Below the pieces are notes generated by a model. It did not search any database. It was not told the DNA's origin and worked only from the letters and a program-made list of their open reading frames with translations. A stretch of 64,000 nt of DNA from Cohnella algarum (GTDB taxonomy: Bacteria > Bacillota > Bacilli > Paenibacillales > Paenibacillaceae). The stretch spans positions 5,327,001 to 5,391,000 of the forward strand of contig NZ_JAFHKM010000002.1 in NCBI RefSeq assembly GCF_016937515.1, written 5' to 3'. Shown one piece after another: positions 7,919 through 16,097 of the stretch; position 1 is the first letter of the stretch; each line of letters begins with the position of its first letter. The position numbers and the translations under genes were made by a program.

Positions 7919-9214
7919 ATGTCTTCCCCCGTTACGCCGTCTCGCCGGGACGCGCTGCCCGGTCGGCCGGCCGCCGTTCCCGGCGCGGGGAGCGCTCGCG
8001 CCGCGCTCCCGTTCAAGCCGGTTGCCCGCCGGCATCATATCCTGTTCGCCGCGGCGACCGTTTTATATTGGATGACCATGTACGTTTATGTACCGATTCT
8101 GACTCCGTTTCTGCAGGATCGGGGCTTGTCGATGGGCTGGATCGGCTTCATCGTCGGCAGCTACGGCCTGTCCCAGATGCTCATCCGGTTTCCGCTCGGC
8201 GTCTATTCCGACCGAATGAGCCGGCGCAAGCCGTTTTTGATTGCCGGAATGCTGGCGGGACTCGTCGGAAGCGCCCTGTTTCTCGTCGGAGACGCCTGGC
8301 AGGGGCCGCTGGCCGGCAGGCTCGTGCTCGGCATATGCGCCTCTTCCTGGGTCGCCTATTCGGTGCTTTACGCTTCGTACTATCCGCCCGAACAGTCCAC
8401 CAAGGCGATGAGCACGATCAGCTTTCTCACCGTCGTCGGCCAGCTGGCCGGCATGACGGCAAGCGGCTGGCTCGCATCCGCAGGCGGCTGGGAAACGGCG
8501 TTTTTGACCGGCATCGGCCTTGCCGCCGCCGGGATGCTCGCCGCCGCATGCGTGTTCGAGCCGCCGTCGCCAAGCCGCGCCGCGTTGCCCGCGGCTGCGG
8601 CGGAAGCGCAAACGGCAGCGCCCGGCGGCGCCCGCCGCAGCGTCCGGAAGAACGTAACGTCCTCGCCGCTGCTGATCGAAGTGTCGCTGCTGTCGCTGCT
8701 CGTTCACTGCATTTTATTCATTACGATGTTCGGCTTTACCCCGCTTCAGGCCGTTGCGCTCGGAGCGTCGGAAGTCGAGCTTACGTGGCTTGTCGTCGCC
8801 TTCATGGTGCCGCATGCGCTCGTTTCGCTCTGGAGCGGCCGGTTGCTCGCGCCCCGCTTCGGCGAACGAAACGTCATTATCGCCGGTTTCATCCTCAGCG
8901 CCGCCTGCTCCGCCGCGATTCCGCTTTGCGCCTCGCTTCCGTCGCTGCTGGCGACCCAGGCCGTGAACGGAGCCGCGCAGGCGATGGTCATTCCGCTGCT
9001 GCTCGGCCTTGCCATTCGCGACTATCCGTCGTCCGAGCGGGCGACCGCAATGGGCTTCTACCAATCCGTCTATTCTATCGGCATGTTTGCGGGCCCTTAT
9101 GTCGCGGGCTGGTTCAACAATGCCGGCGGTCTTCGCGCCGGGTTTTGGTTTGCCGGCGCCATCGGGCTGGCCGCGGCCGCAATCGCCTTGATCGGAGCGA
9201 AACGCCGCCGCTAG
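7919..9214 (+). CDS. Major facilitator superfamily permease
   Basis: This is an MFS transporter of 431 residues with about 12 hydrophobic segments and the MFS loop 2-3 motif (GVYSDRMSRRKPFLIAGM). A Pro/Ala/Arg-rich cytoplasmic N-terminus of about 40 residues precedes the first helix. The central loop (about residues 215-240) is Ala-rich. CCGGAGGT is spaced 8 nt from the ATG. The substrate is not evident; the iron-regulated neighbour hints at a siderophore or drug, but a terminator lies between them. Confidence 0.82.
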   Translation: MSSPVTPSRRDALPGRPAAVPGAGSARAALPFKPVARRHHILFAAATVLYWMTMYVYVPILTPFLQDRGLSMGWIGFIVGSYGLSQMLIRFPLGVYSDRMSRRKPFLIAGMLAGLVGSALFLVGDAWQGPLAGRLVLGICASSWVAYSVLYASYYPPEQSTKAMSTISFLTVVGQLAGMTASGWLASAGGWETAFLTGIGLAAAGMLAAACVFEPPSPSRAALPAAAAEAQTAAPGGARRSVRKNVTSSPLLIEVSLLSLLVHCILFITMFGFTPLQAVALGASEVELTWLVVAFMVPHALVSLWSGRLLAPRFGERNVIIAGFILSAACSAAIPLCASLPSLLATQAVNGAAQAMVIPLLLGLAIRDYPSSERATAMGFYQSVYSIGMFAGPYVAGWFNNAGGLRAGFWFAGAIGLAAAAIALIGAKRRR

Positions 9215-9268
9215 CCGGACGGAGGTCGCGCCGACGAATTGCCGAATGGCCCTCCTCGATCGGCGGGC

Positions 9269-10966
9269 TTACATGTCAAATGGCCGGCGTACCGCCCACC
9301 AGACGAGAAGGGCGACGATCATGGCCGCAGCCAAGAGCAGCAGCGTATCCCGCCGGGCCCAGCGCAGCGTCGGCCATACCGCGGGGTACGGCCTTCGTCC
9401 GACGCCTCGGCTTTCGAGCGCCAGCGCCGCCTGATCGCCATGCCGGAAAAGCGCCGTCAGAAAAGGCATGGAAATGTGAATCAGCCGGCCCGCCGCGTTT
9501 TTGAGCGATAAGCGGGCAGTTTTCCCCCTCGCGATCGCGAGCCGCTCGAACCGCTCCCACTCTCCGAGCAAAACCGGAATGAACCGCATAAGCAGCGTAA
9601 CGGTCAAAATCGCGTTCTGCGAGCGCAAGCCGAGCCTTCCTTTTCTTGCCGCGAGCTGCTCCAGCGATTTGCGCAGCCGAAGCGGCGTCATGACGAGCGG
9701 CAGCCCCAATCCGAGCAGCATGACGAGCAGCGTGCGGCTCATCGAATGCAGCGTGGCAAGCATCGTTTCCGGGTGAATGCCTTTGGCTCCCCCGGCTCCC
9801 GCGGCCGCGATCAAGGACGCCGCGACGGAAAACGCCATGAAAGCGGCGATCATTCCCCGCCACCTGCGCAAAGGAATTTGGCCCCACGCGATGGCCGTCA
9901 GCACGATCGCGGCCGCCATTCCGAGTCCCGCCCAATCCCGAAGCATGAAAATCGCCGCGGATAACAGCAAATAAGAAAGCCATACCGCCCGCGGGTCGAA
10001 GCGCGCGAGCCGAGGCGGCTCGTCCATGCCGTCGCCCCGGGCGGACCGGTGACGCGCCGGCTGCGAATCCGCTTCGGAAGCGGCGGTTTCGCGCGCGGCC
10101 GCTTCGGGCAGGCCGGCGTCCGCCGCCGCATCTCCGGGCGGCCGATCCGGCACGAGCTCGTCGGCCAACGCCGCCGCGTCCAGCAGCGATTCCGGCCGAA
10201 GCCCCCGCTTCAGCCAATCGCCCGCGAGCATCAGCCACGGCGGCGTTTCCATGCCCGCTTCCCGCCACAGCTCGGGACGGGCGAGAAGCTCGTCGCGGCC
10301 GCACAGCCTGGCCTCGCCCGACGGCGCGAGCAGCAGCGCCCGATCGGCCAGCGGCAGCGCCCATTCGCTGTCGTGCGAGACGAGCACGACGCCTCGCCCC
10401 GATCGCGCCTCGCGGCGCAGCCGCTCTGCGAGCAGCGCATGCCCTTCCGCGTCCAGGCCCGCGGTCGGTTCGTCCAGCAGCAGCCACGGCGCGGGGACGG
10501 CGAGCAGACAAGCGATCGCAAGCCTTCGGCGCTCGCCGCCGCTCATGCGAAACGGATCGCGGGTCAGCCACGCGCGATTCCAGCCTACCGCTTCGAGCGC
10601 CTCCTCCTGCCGCTCGAGCTTATCCTCCGCCGGCAGCCCGTAAGGCTTCAGCGCAAATTCCAGCTCTTCGGCAGCCGTCCGGGCGAACAGCTGCTCTTCC
10701 GGCGCCTGGCTCGCGTAGGCATACGCTTTTAACGCCCGATCGTTTCGAATCGGACGGCCGCGCCAATCGCTTATCCACAGCTCCGATTCGCCGAAACTTA
10801 TGCGCCAATCCTGCGGCGGCCTCAAGCCGGCCAGCTGTTCCAGCCAGTACGATTTGCCGGCGCCGTTCGGTCCGAAGACGGCCGTTATCGTTCCTCGATG
10901 GAACTCAAGCCGGGTGTCCCCGCGCGTCACCGTCAAATCCGTTCGTTTCGATTCCGCTGCCGACAT
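9269..10966 (-). CDS. ECF transporter fusion: ATPase (EcfA/BioM-like) joined to EcfT (BioN-like) transmembrane subunit
   Basis: This 565-residue protein combines two ECF components that are normally separate. Residues 1-235 form an ABC ATPase with Walker A GPNGAGKS (32-39), Q-loop ASQAPEEQLF (85-94), signature MSGGERRR (141-148) and Walker B WLLLDEPTAG (161-170). Residues about 265-320 are a polar Ala/Pro/Asp linker. Residues about 325-565 form an EcfT domain with several membrane helices and two Ala-Arg-Gly-type coupling motifs (AIARGKT, ALESRGVGRRP). It follows the second ATPase gene by one nucleotide (TGACATG). The divergent bioY and BirA operator suggest it serves biotin uptake. Confidence 0.85.
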   Translation of the reverse strand: MSAAESKRTDLTVTRGDTRLEFHRGTITAVFGPNGAGKSYWLEQLAGLRPPQDWRISFGESELWISDWRGRPIRNDRALKAYAYASQAPEEQLFARTAAEELEFALKPYGLPAEDKLERQEEALEAVGWNRAWLTRDPFRMSGGERRRLAIACLLAVPAPWLLLDEPTAGLDAEGHALLAERLRREARSGRGVVLVSHDSEWALPLADRALLLAPSGEARLCGRDELLARPELWREAGMETPPWLMLAGDWLKRGLRPESLLDAAALADELVPDRPPGDAAADAGLPEAAARETAASEADSQPARHRSARGDGMDEPPRLARFDPRAVWLSYLLLSAAIFMLRDWAGLGMAAAIVLTAIAWGQIPLRRWRGMIAAFMAFSVAASLIAAAGAGGAKGIHPETMLATLHSMSRTLLVMLLGLGLPLVMTPLRLRKSLEQLAARKGRLGLRSQNAILTVTLLMRFIPVLLGEWERFERLAIARGKTARLSLKNAAGRLIHISMPFLTALFRHGDQAALALESRGVGRRPYPAVWPTLRWARRDTLLLLAAAMIVALLVWWAVRRPFDM

Positions 10967-10967
10967 G

Positions 10968-11825
10968 TCACGCCTCCGCCCTTTTCGGCCGCAGCCGCGT
11001 CCTGCGCCAATCCTCCGCCGTTACCGGCAGAGGCGGGAACAGCTTGCCGGAACGGCACAGCTCCCGCGCAAGCCGGGCCAGATAGGGAAGCCGAAGTCCG
11101 ATTTGCTCGCAGGGCGATAGGCTTTGCGCATATTCATCCCGACCGTACAAAAACTGCCGCACGTCCCCGTCGAAGCGGATTCGCCCGTCCGCGAAAGCGA
11201 CGACGCGCTCCCCCGGCTCCAGCTCCTCCAGGCGCTGCGTAACCCAGACGATCGCCGCGCCGCGCTCGCGAAGCCGGCCGGCGAACGAGCGAGCCCGGCG
11301 CCGGGCGCCGTCGTCCAGCATGGAGGTCGCCTCGTCGAACACGACAAGCTCCGGATTCCCGGCGCAAGCGGCGGCGATCGCCGCCATTTGGCGCTGGCCG
11401 CCGGACAGCCGGCTCCATGGGCGGTCGGCCGCTTCGCTCAAGCCCGCCGCCTCCAGCATCGCTTCCGCCTGCACGTCGGTTACGGACGGCGTCATTCCCT
11501 GCCATTCGAGGGCGAACCTCAATTCCTCCCGGGGCGTTTGCCCGAACAGCTGCGCGTCGGGCTGCTGCATGACATAGGCTGCCGGATAATCCCCTGCGAA
11601 ACCGCGCTCGACCGTTCCCTCGACGTTCCCCGCCGGCAAACCGGCAATCAGCCGCGCCGCCGTCGATTTGCCGGAACCGTTCACGCCCACGATCGTAAGC
11701 CACTCCCCTTTGGCGATCGACAAGTTCAGATCGGCAACGATCGTCTTCGTCTCTCCCGCTTCGTCCGCTCCGTAAACCGTCACCTCGATCAGGCGCAGCG
11801 GCAGGCTCGTTTTTTCCTCATTCAT
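10968..11825 (-). CDS. ECF transporter ATPase subunit
   Basis: This is the second ABC ATPase of the ECF module, 285 residues. Walker A GVNGSGKS is at residues 47-54, the Q-loop VMQQPDAQLFG near 90-100, the signature LSGGQRQM near 143-150, and Walker B LVVFDEATSML near 166-176. ECF transporters use a heterodimer of two ATPases, and the partner is the ATPase half of the downstream fusion gene. The C-terminal 50 residues carry the Arg-rich tail common in EcfA proteins. It is transcribed away from bioY from the shared operator region. Confidence 0.87.
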   Translation of the reverse strand: MNEEKTSLPLRLIEVTVYGADEAGETKTIVADLNLSIAKGEWLTIVGVNGSGKSTAARLIAGLPAGNVEGTVERGFAGDYPAAYVMQQPDAQLFGQTPREELRFALEWQGMTPSVTDVQAEAMLEAAGLSEAADRPWSRLSGGQRQMAAIAAACAGNPELVVFDEATSMLDDGARRRARSFAGRLRERGAAIVWVTQRLEELEPGERVVAFADGRIRFDGDVRQFLYGRDEYAQSLSPCEQIGLRLPYLARLARELCRSGKLFPPLPVTAEDWRRTRLRPKRAEA

Positions 11826-11867
11826 CTAAAATTCCTCTTCCCAAGCGAAATTTCCCATGGTAAAATG

Positions 11868-11908
11868 CGAAATGTTAACCAACAACCAAAATAAAGGTTA
11901 ACATTTCG
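11868..11908. promoter_or_regulatory. BirA operator between bioY and the ECF genes
   Basis: Two perfectly complementary 13-bp arms (CGAAATGTTAACC at 11868-11880 and its complement at 11896-11908) are separated by 15 bp. The core TTAACC...GGTTAA is the Firmicutes BirA (biotin repressor) operator. It lies in the 92-bp gap between the divergent bioY and ATPase genes, so one site can control both. Confidence 0.9.
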
Positions 11909-11923
11909 AGAGGGGTTTTGACA

Positions 11924-12541
11924 ATGACGAATTTACCCGATTCGGCGGGATCCCCGAATCCGTCTCCGGTTGCTCCCGGCCCGTCGCAGCAAATCAGAGG
12001 GATCGTTTACACGGCTTTGTTCGCCGCCTTGTTCATCGCCTTCAGCTTCGTGCAGATTCCGCTTGGCTTTACGCCGGTCCCGATTACGCTTCAAGCGCTT
12101 GCGGTCATGCTCGCGGGAGGTTTGCTCGGCGCCAGATACGGCTTTTGGAGCATTGCCATCGTCGTCCTGCTGACGGCCGCCGGACTTCCCTTGCTGCAAG
12201 GCCGGGGCGGGCTCGCGACCGTGTTCGGCCCGACGGGGGGCTTTATCTGGATGTTCCCGGTTTCCGCGCTTTTGATCGGCCTGGCGAGCGACCGGCTGTT
12301 TCGCGGTGTCACGCGGCCCGGCCCGAAGCGAGTTGCCGCGCTTGCGGCTTCGATCGTCCTGTTCGGCATCGCGTTCGCGTACCTAACGGGCGTGCCCTGG
12401 CTCGCCTACAAAGCCGACACGTCCCTTGCCCGAGCAATGGTGCTTGGCTGCTACCCGTACCTTGCCGGCGATTTCATCAAAGCGGCCGTGGCGACGGTCG
12501 TTATCGTCCTGCTTCGTCCGAAGCTCCCTCGGCTGCGTTGA
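11924..12541 (+). CDS. bioY: Biotin ECF transporter S component BioY
   Basis: This is the membrane protein that binds biotin and docks on the ECF ATPase/EcfT module. About 205 residues with six hydrophobic segments. The family pattern is visible in VQIPLGFTPVPITLQALAVMLAG, LGARYGFWSI, FGPTGGFIWMFPVSALLIG and the end YLAGDFIKAAVA. ATG 11924 lies 8 nt after GAGAGGGG; a TTG two codons earlier is possible. The BirA operator directly upstream supports biotin as substrate. Confidence 0.93.
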   Translation: MTNLPDSAGSPNPSPVAPGPSQQIRGIVYTALFAALFIAFSFVQIPLGFTPVPITLQALAVMLAGGLLGARYGFWSIAIVVLLTAAGLPLLQGRGGLATVFGPTGGFIWMFPVSALLIGLASDRLFRGVTRPGPKRVAALAASIVLFGIAFAYLTGVPWLAYKADTSLARAMVLGCYPYLAGDFIKAAVATVVIVLLRPKLPRLR

Positions 12542-12589
12542 CGTCTTGGGTCCCGGTCGCGCCTTGAGGGGTGCCTTGAGGGGCGCCTC

Positions 12590-12608
12590 GGGAACTATGT
12601 TCCCTTTT
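12590..12608 (+). terminator. Probable terminator of bioY
   Basis: A short hairpin GGGAAC-TAT-GTTCCC is followed by TTTT, 50 bp after the bioY stop. Between the stop and the hairpin a GCCTTGAGGGG-like unit is repeated. Confidence 0.5.
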
Positions 12609-12690
12609 GCGGCCTTATTCTCGATATCCCCTTCCCTCAGGAAAGCCGAACCTATTTAAAAGTACCCGAATAATGGGATGAAGAGCGGAT

Positions 12691-12816
12691 GCAACGGGTT
12701 CTGCAAAACGGTCGCGATCCCGCAGACAGACTGAGCTAACGGGATACCGCAAACAGCGTCGCGATCCGCAGACAGACTGAGCCAACGGGATACCGGAAGC
12801 AGCGTCGCGATTCGCA
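12691..12816. repeat. Imperfect 46-47-bp tandem repeat
   Basis: A unit beginning GTCGCGATCC and ending ACAGC or GCAGC occurs at 12711-12757 (47 bp) and 12758-12803 (46 bp), with few differences. A third partial copy begins at 12804, and a degenerate tail of a preceding copy lies at 12691-12710. It lies in the 3' exon of the group II intron. No promoter or gene is recognisable in it. Confidence 0.75.
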
Positions 12817-12853
12817 TACTGCTTATTCAATCGGGTAGGAGGCTACTCATTAG

Positions 12854-12861
12854 TTGAGTAG
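12854..12861 (+). repeat. 8-bp target site duplication of the IS256 element (left)
   Basis: TTGAGTAG is present here and at 14220-14227, directly flanking the terminal inverted repeats. Eight bases is the normal duplication length for IS256-family elements. Confidence 0.9.
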
Positions 12862-14219
12862 GGGTCTGTCAATAATTTTGTGTAAACTCTTTTATAGGCA
12901 TCTCTCCGAAGGGGAGATTAGCCTCCTCAAGGTAAGTGCTGGCCGATCCGGTCCGGAAAGAAGACGGAGAGCTGCAGGAGCATCTGTCCCCAGTTTTGAA
13001 CACGACCGGTCCATTTGCGGGTGACGTCCATCGTGACTAAGTACAGCATCTTCAGTAGCGCCTCGTCGCTTGGGAAGATGCTTTTCCCTTTGGTGACTTT
13101 TCGCAATTGGCGATGATAGCTCTCAATCATGTTCGTCGTGTAGATGAGCTTACGAAGCTCAGGCGGATACTTGAAGAAGGTGGCGAGTTCGTCCCAATTG
13201 CTGCGCCATGAGCGGACAATAAGGGGATACTTGGCGCCCCACGTCTCCTCAAAGCGGTCGAGTTCCAGCAGAGCCATTTCCTCCGTAGCAGCCTTGTAGA
13301 TGGGCTTCAGATCGGCCGTCACCTTCTTCAGATCCTTGTAGGAGACGTAGCGCGTGGAGTTGCGGATCTGGTGGATGATGCACTTCTGAATCTCCGTCTT
13401 CGGATAACAGGCAGAGATCGCCTGGGAGAAGCCCGTGAGGTTGTCGACACAGGTGATAAGGATGTCCTGAACGCCGCGATTCTTAAGATCGTTCAAGACG
13501 CTCAGCCAGAACTTCGCGGACTCGTTCTCGCCGATCCACATGCCCAGCACGTCCTTGTTGCCGTCCATGTCGATCCCAATGACCATGTAGGCAGCTTTGT
13601 TCACGATCGCCCCGTCTTGCTTCACCTTGAAGTGGATGGCGTCCAGGAAGACGACCGCGTATACGCCCTGCAACGGCCGATTCTGCCACTCTTTGATGAG
13701 CGGAATGATCTTATTCGTGACATTGGAAATAAAGGTTGGCGAGACCTCCAAACCATAGAGATTCTGCAGATGGTCCTGGATCTCCCGCGTGCTGACGCCT
13801 TTGGCGTACAGGGCGACGATCTGATCCTCGATCCCCGTCACGTTGGACTGATGCTTCTTCACCACGAGCGGCTCGAACTCGCCCAGGCGATCCCGTGGCA
13901 CGGCAATCTCCTGGTCGCCGTACTCGCTAGTGACGATTTTCTTGCTCTTACCGTTGCGACTGTTCTTCGTCTGCTTGTTCTGCACGTCATGCTTGCTATA
14001 GCCCAGGTGCGTATCCATTTCGGCCTCTAGCATTTCTTGCAGCGTTTCGGCAAACAGGTCCTTTAGCGCATTCTGCGCATCCTGTGCGGTGACCAGATTA
14101 TTCTCCTTGATGAAACTCCGCAGCTGCTCTTTCGTCCATAATCCCATGTGTGCTCCCCAACCTCTCCATGATTTCATTTTAGTAGGTTTGAGAGTTTACA
14201 CAAAGTATTTTACAGACTC
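12862..14219 (-). mobile_element. IS256-family insertion sequence (1358 bp)
   Basis: The ends are 29-bp imperfect inverted repeats (12862-12890 and 14191-14219, 24 of 29 matching, shared core TTTGTGTAAACTCT). The element carries one intact transposase and is bracketed by the TTGAGTAG duplication. The sharp ends, intact gene and identical duplications indicate a recent insertion. It sits inside domain VI of the group II intron. Confidence 0.92.
12927..14147 (-). CDS. IS256-family transposase
   Basis: This DDE transposase of 406 residues catalyses cut-out and insertion of the element. The catalytic acids are visible as Asp169 (VVFLDAIHFK), Asp235 (ITCVDNLTGF) and Glu342 (TNMIESYHRQLRK), the last in the IS256 C-terminal signature. 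The frame opens at 14177, but the ATG at 14147 follows GGGGAG with good spacing and lies just inside the right inverted repeat. The gene is full length without frameshift, so it may be active. Confidence 0.93.
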   Translation of the reverse strand: MGLWTKEQLRSFIKENNLVTAQDAQNALKDLFAETLQEMLEAEMDTHLGYSKHDVQNKQTKNSRNGKSKKIVTSEYGDQEIAVPRDRLGEFEPLVVKKHQSNVTGIEDQIVALYAKGVSTREIQDHLQNLYGLEVSPTFISNVTNKIIPLIKEWQNRPLQGVYAVVFLDAIHFKVKQDGAIVNKAAYMVIGIDMDGNKDVLGMWIGENESAKFWLSVLNDLKNRGVQDILITCVDNLTGFSQAISACYPKTEIQKCIIHQIRNSTRYVSYKDLKKVTADLKPIYKAATEEMALLELDRFEETWGAKYPLIVRSWRSNWDELATFFKYPPELRKLIYTTNMIESYHRQLRKVTKGKSIFPSDEALLKMLYLVTMDVTRKWTGRVQNWGQMLLQLSVFFPDRIGQHLP

Positions 14220-14227
14220 TTGAGTAG
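14220..14227 (+). repeat. 8-bp target site duplication of the IS256 element (right)
   Basis: Second copy of TTGAGTAG, continuing into GCCGACC, which is the 5' arm of intron domain VI read on the minus strand. Confidence 0.9.
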
Positions 14228-14232
14228 CCGAC

Positions 14233-14279
14233 CTCCCACACCACCGTACGTACCGTTCGGTATACGGCGGTTCCTAAGT
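14233..14279 (-). ncRNA. Group II intron domain V (catalytic hairpin)
   Basis: On the minus strand GAACCGCCGTATACC, the loop region GAAC, and GGTACGTACGGTGG form the domain V hairpin nearly as in the O. iheyensis intron, with the CGC catalytic triad of class IIC. It begins immediately after the reverse transcriptase stop codon. Confidence 0.88.
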
Positions 14280-15698
14280 TTACATTCGAACAGACTTGAA
14301 ATACGCTGAGAAGGTTGTGTAACCGGCTTTCTCCAGAAGTATGTCGGTTACAGTCGTGTGCAGGATTGGGCTTTTGGCTGTTCGCCAATAGCCTTTTCTT
14401 GTACTCGCGAACTTGAAGGCGGTGTTGTGGTCGTTTCCGAGTTTACGTAGCATGGCATATCGGGTTCGTACGCGTTTCCAACGTTTCCAAATGTACATGC
14501 GTATTCTTCTTCTGAGCCATTGATCGGTTACCTTAAGCAGGCTCTTCATATCCGCGAGTTTGAAGTAATTCAACCATCCCGTTATGAATTGTTTCAGCTT
14601 TAATTTCAGCTCGTCATATCCAAACCCTTTGCTTCTTGCCGTGAGCTCTTTTATTCTCGCTTTCATTTTGCTGATGCTCTTGGCGTGGGTACGTAATTTA
14701 ATTCCGTCCTTGGACGGATAGAATCCGTAGCCCAGAAATTTGATCTTTCCGATGTAGGCCACCACTGTCTTCTCTAGGTTCACCCGAAGTCGCAATTTTC
14801 CTTCGATGAATGGCAGAATGTGTTCCAGCATCCGCGCCGCTGACCTTTTCGTCCTTGCGAAAAGGAGCATATCGTCCGCATATCTGACGAACTTGATTCT
14901 TCTGCGCTCCAGTTCGCGGTCCAACTCGTTCAGCATGATGTTACTGCACAGGGGACTAATATTGCCGCCCTGTACAAGTCCCAGCTCTGTCTCCTCGAAT
15001 TTCCCCTTGTTGATCGCGCCTGCCGCCAGATATTTGTGGATCAGCGATACGACTCTGCCGTCTTTAATCGTTCTGGACAGCAGTTCGATCATCTTCGCTT
15101 GATTGACTGTGTCGAAGAATTTCTCCAAATCCATGTCTACGACATAGGTGTATCCTTCGTTTGCGTAGGCCTTACATTTCCTTAAGGCATCGTGCGCGCT
15201 TCTCTTGGGTCTGAATCCATAGCTGGTTTCAGCAAATTGGGCTTCGAAGATGGGTTGTAGCACCTGTGCCACGGCTTGCTGCAGCATTCTGTCCACTGCG
15301 GTCGGTATGCCCAGCGTTCGCATCTTCCCGTTGTCCTTGGGGATCTCCACCCTGCGGACCGGATTTGGACGATATTTTCCGTCCAGAACAAGCTTTACGA
15401 GTTCATCTCCGTTGTCTTTGAGATATTGTAGCAATTCCTCTACTTCCATCCCATCGACGCCGTGTGCGCCTTTGTTCCTCTTCACTTGCTTGTAGGCATT
15501 GTTCAGATTCTCCCGGCTCAAGATTTGCTCTAGTAGCTTGTCCCCTCGGCTGTTGGTGTTGGTGTTGTTGTTTTCAGTTATCCGCTTGTCGGTAAGCGCT
15601 CCCGCATACCCTTCGTGTTCCGCACTATCTCTTTGCGGGCAGCCCTTGCTACAGCAAGGTATTCTGCTTTCTTTTGTCCCGACTTTGGTAACTTTCAT
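14280..15698 (-). CDS. Group IIC intron-encoded reverse transcriptase/maturase
   Basis: This 472-residue protein assists splicing and retrohoming of the intron. The N-terminal 50 residues are polar, then RT motifs follow: SYGFRPKRSAHDALRKC (about 159-175), VVDMDLEKFFDTVNQ (186-200), the catalytic YADD box at 273-276 (FVRYADDMLLFA), and the thumb/maturase X domain to about 440 (WLRRRIRMYIWKRWKRVRTR). No HNH endonuclease domain follows, as expected for class IIC. In RT-4, QGGN replaces the usual QGGP. AAGGAGG precedes the ATG. Full length and probably functional. Confidence 0.93.
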   Translation of the reverse strand: MKVTKVGTKESRIPCCSKGCPQRDSAEHEGYAGALTDKRITENNNTNTNSRGDKLLEQILSRENLNNAYKQVKRNKGAHGVDGMEVEELLQYLKDNGDELVKLVLDGKYRPNPVRRVEIPKDNGKMRTLGIPTAVDRMLQQAVAQVLQPIFEAQFAETSYGFRPKRSAHDALRKCKAYANEGYTYVVDMDLEKFFDTVNQAKMIELLSRTIKDGRVVSLIHKYLAAGAINKGKFEETELGLVQGGNISPLCSNIMLNELDRELERRRIKFVRYADDMLLFARTKRSAARMLEHILPFIEGKLRLRVNLEKTVVAYIGKIKFLGYGFYPSKDGIKLRTHAKSISKMKARIKELTARSKGFGYDELKLKLKQFITGWLNYFKLADMKSLLKVTDQWLRRRIRMYIWKRWKRVRTRYAMLRKLGNDHNTAFKFASTRKGYWRTAKSPILHTTVTDILLEKAGYTTFSAYFKSVRM

Positions 15699-16097
15699 TG
15701 ACTAACACCTCCTTAGGTTCAACCCTTCATAACGCTTGTCGCGTTACTAATATGGTCTCTGCTGACTTCTCACGATAAATCTTGTTTCAACCGCATCTCG
15801 CTCATCCGCTTCATGCGTCCGTGAGACCTCCCACGGTAAGACGCGTCGCTTTCATCCCATGTACCCGCCGTATTTACATCCTCGTGTCCGTGCAGTTTAT
15901 TGGATTTTGTCTTGGTTAGCAGACTCGTCCCACTTTGGATGCCTGATGCGATTCGTGTTCCTCGGGTCGGGACTTTGCCTCCAGCTTCCTTCAGATTCCA
16001 CCTCGCGATGGACACCCTTGCTCTTGGCTAATGGTTGGCAACTGCCAGCCCCCATAGCGGACTTTCACCGCCTAGCTGCGCGTCATGCGTGGCGCAC
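15699..16097 (-). ncRNA. Group II intron 5' ribozyme domains (I-IV start)
   Basis: This 399-nt stretch holds no gene. It starts with GTGCGCC, carries the conserved class IIC domain I segments (GGCGGTGAAAGTCCGC, AAGGGTGTCC, GGAATCTGAAGGAAGC, GAGGAACACGAA, GTGGGAGGTC) and ends with the ribosome binding site AAGGAGG of the reverse transcriptase. Confidence 0.85.

Larger units (their letters stand above)
12830..16097 (-). mobile_element. Class IIC group II intron, interrupted by an IS256-family element
   Basis: The intron starts with GTGCGCC (first base 16097) and ends near ...CCTACCCGAT (12830). Its 5' half carries stretches closely like the Oceanobacillus iheyensis class IIC intron (AAGGGTGTCC, GGAATCTGAAGGAAGC, GAGGAACACGAA). 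Domain V follows the reverse transcriptase stop. The 5' exon is a terminator hairpin with T-tract directly abutting the intron, the usual target of class IIC introns. Without the insertion the intron would be about 1.9 kb. Confidence 0.9.

Noticed and set aside
7252..9504. 750-codon plus-strand ORF
   Set aside because: It crosses a terminator and out-of-frame lies over the clear lipoprotein and MFS genes; composition is Arg/Gly/Ala-rich as expected of a shadow frame in GC-rich DNA.
12711..12816. CRISPR array
   Set aside because: The repeats are tandem without unique spacers and there are no cas genes.
14179..14388. 69-codon minus-strand ORF at the intron 3' end
   Set aside because: It lies across domain V and the RT gene's last codons in another frame and is a shadow.
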